A stretch of DNA of 12,998 bases from an uncultured Lachnospiraceae bacterium (GTDB lineage: Bacteria; Bacillota; Clostridia; Lachnospirales; Lachnospiraceae): assembly GCA_937901625.1 (NCBI GenBank), contig CALDIE010000230.1:1-12998 (forward strand). Direction: 5' to 3'. A program made the position numbers and the translations under genes. Below the pieces are notes generated by a model. The model did not search any database. It had not been told where the DNA came from and worked only from the letters and a program-made list of their open reading frames with translations. Below, piece by piece: positions 1 to 7,221 of the stretch. Positions within the stretch are counted from its first letter, which is position 1; the number at the start of each line of letters is the position of its first letter.

Positions 1-486
1 GTCTATGCCTATCTGTTTGTGGGATATTTGCTGAAAGACTTAAACGGAGACGGATCACCGGAGCTGATCGTCGGGGAGGATTATCCGGATGACGATCATT
101 TACATCTGATCTATGCAGTTTATACTCTGAACCGCGGCGTTCCCAAAATGGTATTGGAAGGGTGGGCCAGAAACCGTTACTGTCTCCTTGCGGACGGTTC
201 CTTCTATAATGAAGGTTCAGATGGCGCAATATATGCGATCCTTGCCACCGGTGAATTGTCGAAAGAAACCGGGGAGGCGCAGATAAAGGATTACTACTTT
301 ACCATGGAAAAAGAGGATGGAAACCCGGATGAGATCGGATACTACCACAACCATACGGGAGAGCGGGATCGAGCGTCCTCCGAGGAAGTGGATCAAAAGA
401 CATTTGAGTCTTTTATGGAACGATGTGAGTCTCAGGTGGAAGTTCTTGGGCTGGTTCCGATCAATACTGTTGAGAGTTACCAATAG
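1..486 (+). CDS. C-terminal part of a hypothetical secreted/lipoprotein-like protein with a DxNxDG loop (5' truncated)
   Basis: The reading frame is open from the first base of the window and stops with TAG at 484-486. The true start therefore lies upstream, and the GTG at 19 has no visible ribosome binding site. The visible 161 residues begin VYAYLFVGYLLKDLNGDGSPE. The DLNGDGSPELIVG segment (about residues 13-25) resembles calcium-binding DxNxDG loops and FG-GAP-like repeats. It is followed by Y-rich beta-like segments, including GWARNRYCLLADGSFYNEGS. This DLNGDG-(S/T)-x-EL plus 'RN-Y-LL-DG-NEGS' arrangement is, from memory, common in uncharacterised Clostridia lipoproteins, which often carry an N-terminal signal with a lipobox. 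That end is not visible here, so export is inferred only. No enzyme motif is seen and the function is unknown. The next gene on this strand starts about 220 bases later, so there is no evidence for an operon with it. Confidence 0.7.
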   Translation, partial: VYAYLFVGYLLKDLNGDGSPELIVGEDYPDDDHLHLIYAVYTLNRGVPKMVLEGWARNRYCLLADGSFYNEGSDGAIYAILATGELSKETGEAQIKDYYFTMEKEDGNPDEIGYYHNHTGERDRASSEEVDQKTFESFMERCESQVEVLGLVPINTVESYQ

Positions 487-709
487 ACAAAATGCACAAT
501 GGTAAGCGATTACAAGAGGTAATTGGATGAAAATTGCACAGAATGCTTGCGAAAATACAGGTTGTATGAGAAAATATATGCATACTTTTGTGGGGCTGTA
601 TAAAAATAGCAAAGATCATTGTTCCGGACAGAAAAAAGTCCGAATGGGGAATATGAGGAGGGAGATAGCAGCGGGGGCCCGGGGAAGCAACAGGAAAGGA
701 GTAATGCTT
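487..709 (+). other. Intergenic leader upstream of the DUF5722-like gene
   Basis: This 223-base stretch holds no convincing gene. It contains AT-rich segments, including TATAAA at 599-604, which could serve as a -10 box, but no good -35 box lies at the right distance, so no promoter is called. A small hairpin is possible between CGGAC (625-629) and GTCCG (638-642) with an A-rich loop. The frame of the downstream gene stays open back to an ATG at 527, but that region encodes a Cys- and Lys-rich stretch unlike a secreted protein and lacks a ribosome binding site. The stretch ends with the Shine-Dalgarno sequence AAAGGAG at 695-701. Confidence 0.5.
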
Positions 710-2173
710 ATGAAAAAGAGAATTGGAAAATTTTTGGTAGCACTCGTGGTTACGCTTACCTGTCTGGTCGGATCGTCTCAGGCACAGAGGGCAACGGAGG
801 TCAGTGCTGCGACTGCCTCGGATGTGGCAACAACGGCTGCGGCGATCGCAGGGAGGACGGGATGCCTTCTTGCGGATACACAGACAGTGGTACTCAGTCT
901 GGCTTCTGCAACGGTTCCCGTAACGGATGACGGTATCCTTTATGTATTTGCGCTGGCACCGTTCCAGTATACGCTTTCCGGTACGCCGATCGCGCAGGCA
1001 CCGGCAACGGCAAATCCCATGACTGCGTTTGCATTGCCGGATAATGGTATTTATTATAAATATGTATTTGCGGCAAAACAGGGCGGAGCATGGAAGATGT
1101 TAAGTGACGCGCAGTACATCACCAATCCGGAAGTTCTGGCTACGGCGACAAAGCCTTTCAGACAGATTCCGGCAAAGTCCTGGCAGGGTCTTGCCGACAA
1201 GGTATTCTTTAACTGGTTTATGGATCTGCCTAACGGCGGAGCGACTGCAAACACTCAGGTGCTGCAGCTCATGAACAGCGGTAAGGATCCGGATCTGATC
1301 CATCCTTCCGTATACAGTGATACCTATCCGATGAATAAGTATTATTACATGCTTAACTGCTCGAACTGGACCGGCGTCTTAAAAGTTTCCCAGAATGTTC
1401 ACAACATTGCCGCAACGACACAGACACAGGATTTCATCGTTGGTAATGAAGCGAATATCCGTGAGTGGAATTACACCGGGTATCTCGGAAATGAAGGTTA
1501 TATCCGCGCATATGCCGAGACCGTACGTGTCGTATACAACGCAGTAAAGTCCGCAAATGCCAATGCGCGTGTATTTATCTGCATCGACCAGAACTGGAAC
1601 CGTCCGACAAACCTCTACAGTGCATATGAGCAGCATGGTTATATCAACGGTAAGGAATTCATCACCACATTCAATAACCTTATCTCCAAGGAAGGCAATA
1701 TTGACTGGGGTCTTGCGATCCATCCGCATACTGTTCCTCTGACATGGGGTAAGTTCTGGAGCTACTCCGGCAATCCTTACGCAGGCGTATACCAGAACAT
1801 GATCAAGAATGATTACATGGTTGGATTTAACAATGTTACGGTTGTTACCAATTTCATGCAGAGCGCTACATTGCTTAATACAAAGGGGCAGGTAAGACCG
1901 ATCATTGCCAGTGAGATCGCCGTATCGGCCAGTCAGGGAGAGGCTGTTCAGGCGGCGGCTATGTATGCATCCTTCTATGCGATCACCACGAATCCGTATA
2001 TCGAAGGAGCGATCTATTACGGCGAGTACAATCCGGCAGCGGGATTAAACAGTGTTCTTACACCGAAGGCGCAGGAAGTATTCAATAACATGGGTGGTCC
2101 GAACAACGCAGCTTATGACGCGTACGCGAGAAGCGTGATCGGAATCAGCAGTTGGGGACAGGTACTCAGATAA
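710..2173 (+). CDS. Secreted DUF5722-like protein, putative clan-A glycoside hydrolase
   Basis: This encodes a 487-residue exported protein. The ATG at 710 was chosen because AAAGGAG (695-701) sits 8 bases before it and because it opens directly into a signal peptide: MKKR, then hydrophobic IGKFLVALVVTLTCLVG, then a small-residue region ending near AQA or SAATA. An ATG at 704 is only 2 bases from the Shine-Dalgarno. Residues 36-150 form an Ala/Thr-rich, beta-like N-terminal part. Residues about 155-470 resemble the DUF5722 family, which I recognise from motifs and not from a search. Within it are an Asn-Glu pair in IVGNEAN (N246-E247), the motif AIHPH (336-340), and ASEIAVSA with E402. The Asn-Glu pair and a second Glu about 155 residues later fit the acid/base and nucleophile of clan-A TIM-barrel glycosidases. 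Substrate is unknown, though complex plant or host glycans are plausible. No dockerin, cell-wall anchor or carbohydrate-binding module is seen. The gene is followed by a strong terminator and looks monocistronic. Confidence 0.8.
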   Translation: MKKRIGKFLVALVVTLTCLVGSSQAQRATEVSAATASDVATTAAAIAGRTGCLLADTQTVVLSLASATVPVTDDGILYVFALAPFQYTLSGTPIAQAPATANPMTAFALPDNGIYYKYVFAAKQGGAWKMLSDAQYITNPEVLATATKPFRQIPAKSWQGLADKVFFNWFMDLPNGGATANTQVLQLMNSGKDPDLIHPSVYSDTYPMNKYYYMLNCSNWTGVLKVSQNVHNIAATTQTQDFIVGNEANIREWNYTGYLGNEGYIRAYAETVRVVYNAVKSANANARVFICIDQNWNRPTNLYSAYEQHGYINGKEFITTFNNLISKEGNIDWGLAIHPHTVPLTWGKFWSYSGNPYAGVYQNMIKNDYMVGFNNVTVVTNFMQSATLLNTKGQVRPIIASEIAVSASQGEAVQAAAMYASFYAITTNPYIEGAIYYGEYNPAAGLNSVLTPKAQEVFNNMGGPNNAAYDAYARSVIGISSWGQVLR

Positions 2174-2278
2174 GATAAGCGCGGGATAAGAGAAAACTGC
2201 CGCATAAGATTGGCACCCGATCGGCAGGATCGGCGAGTGTCTGACGACAACAAAACAGAGAAAAAGGAAATTGTAAAG

Positions 2279-2307
2279 AGAGGGATCACCGCAAGGTGAT
2301 CCCTTTT
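2279..2307 (+). terminator. Rho-independent terminator after the DUF5722-like gene
   Basis: A perfect 9-bp stem, GGGATCACC (2282-2290) with GGTGATCCC (2295-2303), closes a GCAA tetraloop and is followed by TTTT (2304-2307). The stem can be extended by A-T and G-T pairs at its base. It ends about 130 bases after the stop codon and just upstream of the ABC operon promoter, so it separates the two transcription units. Confidence 0.85.
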
Positions 2308-2313
2308 GGATTC

Positions 2314-2343
2314 TTGCCAATTATCCCGTTAGCCGTTTATAAT
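2314..2343 (+). promoter_or_regulatory. Sigma-A type promoter of the ABC exporter operon
   Basis: TTGCCA (2314-2319) and a perfect TATAAT (2338-2343) are separated by 18 bases. Transcription would start near 2350, giving a leader of about 37 bases. The Shine-Dalgarno AGGG (2376-2379) lies 7 bases before the ATG at 2387 and is rather weak. No obvious operator palindrome and no regulator gene (for example marR) is seen beside it. Confidence 0.65.
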
Positions 2344-2386
2344 AAAGAGACATTTTGAGATTCAGGGTTAAAGACAGGGAAAAAAT

Positions 2387-4138
2387 ATGCTTAAATACTT
2401 GAAAAAATATTGGTTTTACGTATTGCTGGCACCTCTGTTTATGCTGGGGGAAGCCGGGATGGATCTTTTACAACCGAAGCTGATGGCGACGATCGTAGAT
2501 GAGGGTGTTCTCGGTGTCAGCAATGGCGGTGTCGGTGATCTGCAGATCGTGATCGGTGTCGGCATCCGCATGATCCTGCTTATATTCCTCGGAGCAGTCT
2601 GCGGTGTGCTTTCCGGAGTGTTTGCCAATCTGGCCGCGCAGAATTTTGCCAATGATGTGAGAAAGGACGCGTTTGACCACATCATGCATTTTTCGTTTGC
2701 GCAGACCGACCGGTTTACGACAGGATCTCTGATCACACGCGTGACCAACGATGTGACACAGATCCAGAACATGATTCAGATGGCGATAAGAGGATACGTC
2801 CGGACAATGATCCTGTTAGTCGGCGGCGTTATCTTTATGATGGAACTCCATCTGTCTTTTGGCAGGGTGGTTCTGTGCGCCATGCCCTTTATCCTTTTGA
2901 TCATGATCGGATTTCTCTCCAGGGTAACTCCGAAGTTCGGGCTTTTGCAGGAGAGACTTGACGATGTAAACAATGTCGTGCAGGAAAATGTTGCCGGTAA
3001 CCGTGTGGTAAAGGCCTATGTTCAGGAAGAGAGGGAGAAGAAGCGCTTCGGGGAGGCAAACGGCCGACTCGTGGATACGCAGCTCTCGATCCTCCTTTTG
3101 TTAAACTACATGACACCTTTGATGAATATTGTTTTGAATATGGCAGTGATCGCGGTTATCCGGGTCGGATCTATTCAGGCCGGGAAGATGGAAGTCTCTC
3201 CCGGAAATATCATGGCGGCCATTACGTACCTTTCGCAGATCTTGAACGCGTTGATGCGTCTCGGGATGATGTTTCAGAATGTCTCGAGAGGTATGGCTTC
3301 CTCGAAGCGCCTTAAAGAAGTGATCGATACGGTTCCCGAGATCTGCGACGGTGTCGGTTATGAAGAAAAGGCAAAGGAATTAAAGGCAAGCCTTCCCGAA
3401 AAAAGGGGAAGAGTGGAATTTCGGGATGTGTCTTTCGCCTATGAAGGGAGAAATAGCGTTCTGGATCACTGCAGTGTAAAGATCGAAGCCGGTGAGACGG
3501 TCGGGATCCTTGGTATGACCGGCAGCGGAAAGACGACTCTGGTCAATCTTATCCCTCGTTTCTATGATGTGACCGGAGGCGAGGTACTTGTCGACGGTGT
3601 GGATGTGCGGGACTACAAACTGGAGGATCTTCGAAGCCGCATTGCATACTCTATGCAAAAGAGTGAACTTTTTTTGGCTTCGATCGAAGAGAATATCTCC
3701 TGGGGTAAGGTTGGAGCAACGAAAGAGGAACTTATAGACGCAGCCACCATTGCGCAGGCTATGGAATTTATAGAAACCAAAGAAAACGGAATGAAGGAGG
3801 AGGTATCGCAGAGCGGTCATTCTCTTTCCGGCGGACAGAAGCAGAGAGTGGCGATTGCGCGCGCGGTAGTAAAAGAGGCGGAGATCTTAATCTTTGACGA
3901 CAGTACGAGCGCTTTGGATCTGCGCACGGAAAGTAATCTCTATCATGCGCTTAAGGAGCGCTATCCCGAGCGAACCAAGATCATCATCGCCCAGCGTGTG
4001 GCTTCGGTAAAGGATGCCGACAGGATCCTGGTGCTGGATGAGGGGTGTATTGCGGCAAGCGGTACCCATGAGGAGCTTTTGGAGAGCAGTCCGATCTATA
4101 AAGATATCTATGATTCCCAGATGGGAGGTGATGACTGA
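2387..4138 (+). CDS. ABC exporter subunit (permease fused to ATPase) with degenerate catalytic site
   Basis: This 583-residue half-transporter combines an N-terminal membrane domain (about residues 1-300, several hydrophobic spans near 10-27, 55-80, 140-178 and 235-290) with a C-terminal nucleotide-binding domain (about 340-583). ATPase motifs are Walker A GMTGSGKTT (376-384), Q-loop Q424, signature LSGGQ (480-484) and Walker B ILIFD ending at D504. The catalytic Glu position is Asp (D505, in FDDSTSALD) and the H-loop His is Gln (Q536, in IIAQR). Such double replacement is known from one subunit of heterodimeric exporters such as Thermotoga TM287/288. That pattern predicts that this chain pairs with the product of the next gene, whose ATG overlaps this stop by one base. 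The pair would sit in the cytoplasmic membrane and export a drug, lipid or peptide; the substrate cannot be told from sequence. The gene is full length and undamaged. Confidence 0.93.
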   Translation: MLKYLKKYWFYVLLAPLFMLGEAGMDLLQPKLMATIVDEGVLGVSNGGVGDLQIVIGVGIRMILLIFLGAVCGVLSGVFANLAAQNFANDVRKDAFDHIMHFSFAQTDRFTTGSLITRVTNDVTQIQNMIQMAIRGYVRTMILLVGGVIFMMELHLSFGRVVLCAMPFILLIMIGFLSRVTPKFGLLQERLDDVNNVVQENVAGNRVVKAYVQEEREKKRFGEANGRLVDTQLSILLLLNYMTPLMNIVLNMAVIAVIRVGSIQAGKMEVSPGNIMAAITYLSQILNALMRLGMMFQNVSRGMASSKRLKEVIDTVPEICDGVGYEEKAKELKASLPEKRGRVEFRDVSFAYEGRNSVLDHCSVKIEAGETVGILGMTGSGKTTLVNLIPRFYDVTGGEVLVDGVDVRDYKLEDLRSRIAYSMQKSELFLASIEENISWGKVGATKEELIDAATIAQAMEFIETKENGMKEEVSQSGHSLSGGQKQRVAIARAVVKEAEILIFDDSTSALDLRTESNLYHALKERYPERTKIIIAQRVASVKDADRILVLDEGCIAASGTHEELLESSPIYKDIYDSQMGGDD

Positions 4139-5955
4139 TGGCACAGAGTAATGCGGAAAATATCAGTAATTACAAACTTCCCGGACAACGTGGACCGCGA
4201 GATCGGAAAGTGGAAAAGGCACAGGATTCCGGAAAGGCCTTAAAACGCCTCCTGGGGTATTTTTCAAAAGAAAAGAAATCGGTTGTGATGCTCTTTATGT
4301 TTGTTTTCGTTACCGTGGTCTGCGGCGTGCTGGCGCCGAAGTTCCAGAGTGATGCCATCGACGCGATCGCGGACGCCCGCTATAAGGAGCTGCCGGGAGA
4401 TCTTTTGAAAATGACGATCGTCTACCTCTTTACATTCGCCGGAACCTATTTCCAGGGACGTTCGAGCGCGCTGCTTTCGCAAAAGACGGTTAAGGATATG
4501 CGCGAAGAGCTTTTCGACCATATCATTAACCTTCCGGTCTCTTATCTGGATTCACATCCTCACGGAGATATCATGAGCCGTATGACCAACGATGTGGAAA
4601 ATATCTCCACTACGATCTCACAGTCGTTAAGTTCCCTTTTCTCCGGCGTGTTGACGGTGATCGGAACGGTGGCTATGATGCTCTGGCTTTGCCCGCCTTT
4701 GACCTTGCTTTCCTGTACGACGGTGATCTTTACGGTGGTGGCAACCAGACTTTTGTCGGCGGCGATGCGGAAAGCCTATGTAAAGAGACAAACGCTTCTC
4801 GGCGGTTTGAACGGAACGGTTGAGGAGATGGTCGGAGGGTATCATACGGTGGTAGCCTACAACAAGGAAGGAGCGATCATTGAACGCTTTAACGGGGTAT
4901 CGGATGAACTGACGAAAATCGGTATACGGGCGGAAGTGCTCGGCGGGTCCATGGGACCGTTGATGAATCTGATCAACAATATCGGTTTTGTCATCATAGC
5001 GGCTTTTGGCGGATATTTTGCGATCACGGGCAGGATATCCATCGGCGTGATCTCCGCGTTTATCATTTACGCCAAGCAGTTCGGAAGACCCATCGATGAG
5101 ATCGCGCAGGTCTGGGGACAGGTACAGACCGCTTTGGCCGGCGCGGAGAGAGTCTTCGGACTGATGGATGTGGAAGGCGAAGATAAGAGCGGAGATATTT
5201 CCTTTGAGAGAGGGAAGCCTGTGGGAATCACCTTTGAACATGTGGACTTTTCCTATGTAGAAGGACAGCGCGTATTAAAGGACTTTAACTTTGAGGTATG
5301 GCCCGGACATAAGGTTGCCCTCGTCGGTGCTACCGGCAGCGGAAAGACGACAGTCGTAAACCTTTTGATGAGATTCTATAAGCCGGATTCGGGAAGGATC
5401 CTTATAGGTGATGTGGATATTCAGGATATGGATATCAAGAGCCTTCGGGATGCCACGGCCATTGTTTTGCAGGATACGGTACTTTTTGCGGATACAGTCC
5501 GAAATAACCTGAAGTATTCCGATGCGACGGTCAGTGACGCGGCGATGTACGAGGCGGCCAGAAAGAGCCATGCCCACGGGATGATCGGACATCTTAAAAA
5601 GGGGTATGATACGATGCTTACGGCCAACGCGGATAATATCTCTCAGGGACAAAAGCAGCTCCTTGCGATCGCGAGAGCCTTTGTCTCCGGACCGGACATC
5701 CTGATCCTGGATGAGGCAACTTCCAATGTGGATACGCGAACGGAAAAGAGGATTCAGGATGCGATGCATCGTTTGATGAAGGGACGTACGAGCGTGGTGA
5801 TCGCTCACAGGCTCTCCACGATCAAGGATGCGGATGTGATCGTGGTGCTCGACGGCGGCCGGATCGTAGAGACGGGAAATCATGAACAACTGTTAAAAGC
5901 AGGCGGAAAGTACAGTGAACTCTACCGCACACAGTTTGAGGGTCGGGAGACATAA
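4138..5955 (+). CDS. ABC exporter subunit (permease fused to ATPase) with canonical catalytic site
   Basis: This 605-residue half-transporter has a charged 40-residue cytosolic leader, a six-helix type membrane domain (about residues 45-330) and a nucleotide-binding domain (about 365-605). Motifs are Walker A GATGSGKTT (397-405), Q-loop Q445, signature ISQGQ (501-505, a variant of LSGGQ), Walker B ILILDE with catalytic E526, and H-loop H557 in IAHRLS. The intact Glu and His contrast with the Asp and Gln of its partner, while here it is the signature that departs from consensus. In a heterodimer the second chain's catalytic residues face the first chain's LSGGQ, making one complete and one degenerate ATP site. 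Start ATG 4138 overlaps the previous stop (TGATG), with GGAGGTGA at 4124-4131 six bases upstream, so translational coupling is likely. The stop codon lies in the loop of the downstream terminator. Confidence 0.93.
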   Translation: MAQSNAENISNYKLPGQRGPRDRKVEKAQDSGKALKRLLGYFSKEKKSVVMLFMFVFVTVVCGVLAPKFQSDAIDAIADARYKELPGDLLKMTIVYLFTFAGTYFQGRSSALLSQKTVKDMREELFDHIINLPVSYLDSHPHGDIMSRMTNDVENISTTISQSLSSLFSGVLTVIGTVAMMLWLCPPLTLLSCTTVIFTVVATRLLSAAMRKAYVKRQTLLGGLNGTVEEMVGGYHTVVAYNKEGAIIERFNGVSDELTKIGIRAEVLGGSMGPLMNLINNIGFVIIAAFGGYFAITGRISIGVISAFIIYAKQFGRPIDEIAQVWGQVQTALAGAERVFGLMDVEGEDKSGDISFERGKPVGITFEHVDFSYVEGQRVLKDFNFEVWPGHKVALVGATGSGKTTVVNLLMRFYKPDSGRILIGDVDIQDMDIKSLRDATAIVLQDTVLFADTVRNNLKYSDATVSDAAMYEAARKSHAHGMIGHLKKGYDTMLTANADNISQGQKQLLAIARAFVSGPDILILDEATSNVDTRTEKRIQDAMHRLMKGRTSVVIAHRLSTIKDADVIVVLDGGRIVETGNHEQLLKAGGKYSELYRTQFEGRET

Positions 5956-5973
5956 GTCTCCTTACCCTTTTTT
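5940..5973 (+). terminator. Rho-independent terminator of the ABC operon, overlapping both convergent genes
   Basis: GGAGAC (5946-5951) pairs with GTCTCC (5956-5961) around the loop ATAA. A lower stem joins GGGT (5940-5943) to ACCC (5964-5967), and TTTTTT follows at 5968-5973. The stem begins inside the last codons of the exporter gene and its loop holds that gene's stop codon. The T tract lies within the last codons of the opposite-strand recombinase gene. Read on the minus strand there is no T tract after the stem, so it should act mainly on plus-strand transcripts. Confidence 0.85.
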
Positions 5974-7005
5974 ATTTCGCCGTTCGGAAACAACGGATCT
6001 TGTTTCTTTCATCTGCTTATCGGTGGCTTTTGCGTAGATATTTGTGGCAGAGAGGTTTTTATGCCCAAGTTTACGCTGCAAGGCCAGGATGTCTTTGGTC
6101 TCTTCGTAAAAGCCCATGGCAAAACTGGAACGCATCTTATGAGGGCTTAACTTAACACCCTTACCCGGGATGGCCGCGGAAGTGTATTTCTTGACAAGAA
6201 CCTGGATCGCGCGGATGGAGAGCCGTTCCTCTCTGGCAGTGACAAAGAGAGGGGCATTGGGAGAAAGTTCCTGCTGCGATTGGCGCTGCGCAATATATTC
6301 CTGCAACAGATCCGCTACGTCGTCCGCAAAGTAGATGGTCTGGAGATTACCGCCCTTTCTTGTGATCAGAACAGAACGGTTGTCAAAGTCGATATCTTTT
6401 AAACTGATCCCGTGCACTTCGGAGACACGCATACCCGTATCCAACAGCAAAGTGATCAGAGCGGTATCCCTTAAGCGGTACCGGTCGTGGTACTTTAACT
6501 GGTCTTTTGTAAGACCCTGACCGTCTTCAACCGTGTCTAAGAGACGGTTTTGTTCGTCAAAATCCAGATGGATCACTTCATCCGACTGATGGATCTTTAC
6601 CTTGACGGCTGCGGCCACGGGATTAAAAGAGATGATCCGGTTGTCGGAGAGATACGTAAAGAAGCGGGAGAGGGAAGCCCTTTTTCTGGCAAGCGTCCGT
6701 TCTCCGTGTCCCTTATCTTTATATAAGGTTAAATACCTGGAAATATCCTGGCTGGTGATCGTCCGGATCTGATCGACGCTTACATCGATGATCCTGGTAT
6801 CGCAGAATTTCGGGGAATAGCTCTCCAGAAATTCAAAGAACCATTTCAATTCCCTTGCGTAGGCTAAACGTGTGGAGAGCGCCATTTCCGTTCCGGTCTC
6901 CAATAAAAAAGACTGACAGATATCCGGAAGTTCGCCGCACAGGCGGATGAGTTTTTCGGAATCGGTCTTTTTTTTGTCTGACTTGTTTTTGATCTCTTCA
7001 GCCAT
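5962..7005 (-). CDS. Tyrosine recombinase/integrase (XerC/XerD-like phage integrase family)
   Basis: This 347-residue site-specific recombinase acts on DNA by strand exchange through a covalent 3'-phosphotyrosine. After a Lys-rich tail (residues 1-20) comes a SAM-like core-binding domain (about 28-135, with LSTRLAYARELKWFFEFLE and RKRASLSRFFTYL), then the catalytic domain (about 145-335). All expected catalytic positions are present: R193 in TGMRVSE, K217 in the beta-hairpin ITRKGG, H289 and R292 in PHKMR, H315 in KLGH, and the nucleophile Y324 in NIYAK. The second box is slightly unusual, with HKMRSSFA in place of the common HxLRHTFAT. ATG at 7005-7003 is preceded on the minus strand by AAAGGAG about 8 bases away. 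The protein is somewhat longer than a typical XerC or XerD (about 300). It could be a housekeeping Xer-like enzyme or an orphan integrase. No excisionase, transposon genes or attachment-site duplication is visible. Confidence 0.9.
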   Translation of the reverse strand: MAEEIKNKSDKKKTDSEKLIRLCGELPDICQSFLLETGTEMALSTRLAYARELKWFFEFLESYSPKFCDTRIIDVSVDQIRTITSQDISRYLTLYKDKGHGERTLARKRASLSRFFTYLSDNRIISFNPVAAAVKVKIHQSDEVIHLDFDEQNRLLDTVEDGQGLTKDQLKYHDRYRLRDTALITLLLDTGMRVSEVHGISLKDIDFDNRSVLITRKGGNLQTIYFADDVADLLQEYIAQRQSQQELSPNAPLFVTAREERLSIRAIQVLVKKYTSAAIPGKGVKLSPHKMRSSFAMGFYEETKDILALQRKLGHKNLSATNIYAKATDKQMKETRSVVSERRNKKG

Positions 7006-7091
7006 TTACACGCTCCTTTACTTTCTTAAGTTTAGCTCTTTTGTCAGGTCAATGGAAGAATGTTTTGCTTTTGTTGAGCGTACTTTTTCGG

Positions 7092-7120
7092 TTGTGTTTA
7101 TGACGAAAAAAGAATACAAT
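7092..7120 (+). promoter_or_regulatory. Candidate promoter of the trpB2 gene
   Basis: TTGTGT (7092-7097) and TACAAT (7115-7120) are 17 bases apart. The -10 box is good, while the -35 box matches consensus only at TTG. Transcription would begin near 7127, leaving a leader of about 95 bases. An imperfect inverted repeat, CTTTTTCG (7083-7090) and CGAAAAAAG (7104-7112), flanks the -35 box and could be an operator. Confidence 0.5.
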
Positions 7121-7130
7121 GATGTTTAGG

Positions 7131-7177
7131 TTCAGAGGTACAAAATCTGAATCCGGCACGCCTGGATGTAGATTTTG
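7131..7177 (+). promoter_or_regulatory. Foldable leader with two mutually exclusive stems before trpB2
   Basis: CAAAATCT (7141-7148) is the exact reverse complement of AGATTTTG (7170-7177). Nested inside it, ATCCGG (7151-7156) pairs with CTGGAT (7162-7167) including one G-T pair, giving a long imperfect hairpin. A competing stem, TTCAGA (7131-7136) with TCTGAA (7146-7151), reuses bases 7146-7151. No T tract follows, so it is not a terminator. A regulatory role is inferred only; it matches no riboswitch class I recognise. Confidence 0.35.
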
Positions 7178-7221
7178 AACTTGAATGACAGATATCATGC
7201 ATCGTTAAGGAGGACAGCAGG

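Larger units (their letters stand above)
7006..7221. other. Divergent intergenic region between recombinase and trpB2 genes
   Basis: This 216-base spacer carries the recombinase ribosome binding site at its left edge, a candidate trpB2 promoter at 7092-7120, an inverted repeat around that promoter (7083-7112), a foldable leader (7131-7177) and the trpB2 Shine-Dalgarno AAGGAGG (7207-7213). On the minus strand a TTGACC hexamer (complement of GGTCAA at 7047-7052) could be a -35 box for the recombinase, but no good -10 box follows it. No T-box consensus and no Trp-codon-rich leader peptide was seen. Confidence 0.6.

Noticed and set aside
527..709. In-frame N-terminal extension of the DUF5722-like gene starting at ATG 527
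   Set aside because: No ribosome binding site, Cys/Lys-rich composition, and it would bury the signal peptide that begins at 710 behind 61 residues.
2213..2240. Short CCGATC/GATCGG inverted and GATCGGC direct repeats after the DUF5722-like gene
   Set aside because: Only 6-7 bases long, without a T tract, and the real terminator lies downstream at 2279-2307.
4627..5241. Minus-strand open frame of 204 codons opposite the second ABC gene
   Set aside because: Basic, low-complexity translation without motifs; the plus-strand ABC exporter is certain here.
7122..7178. Short leader ORF of 18 residues before trpB2, tested as an attenuator peptide
   Set aside because: It contains no Trp codons, has no ribosome binding site, and its start lies upstream of the predicted transcript start.
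7006..7221. T-box or tryptophan riboswitch-like leader before trpB2
   Set aside because: No T-box consensus (GGTGGNACCGCG type) and no terminator hairpin with T tract were found.
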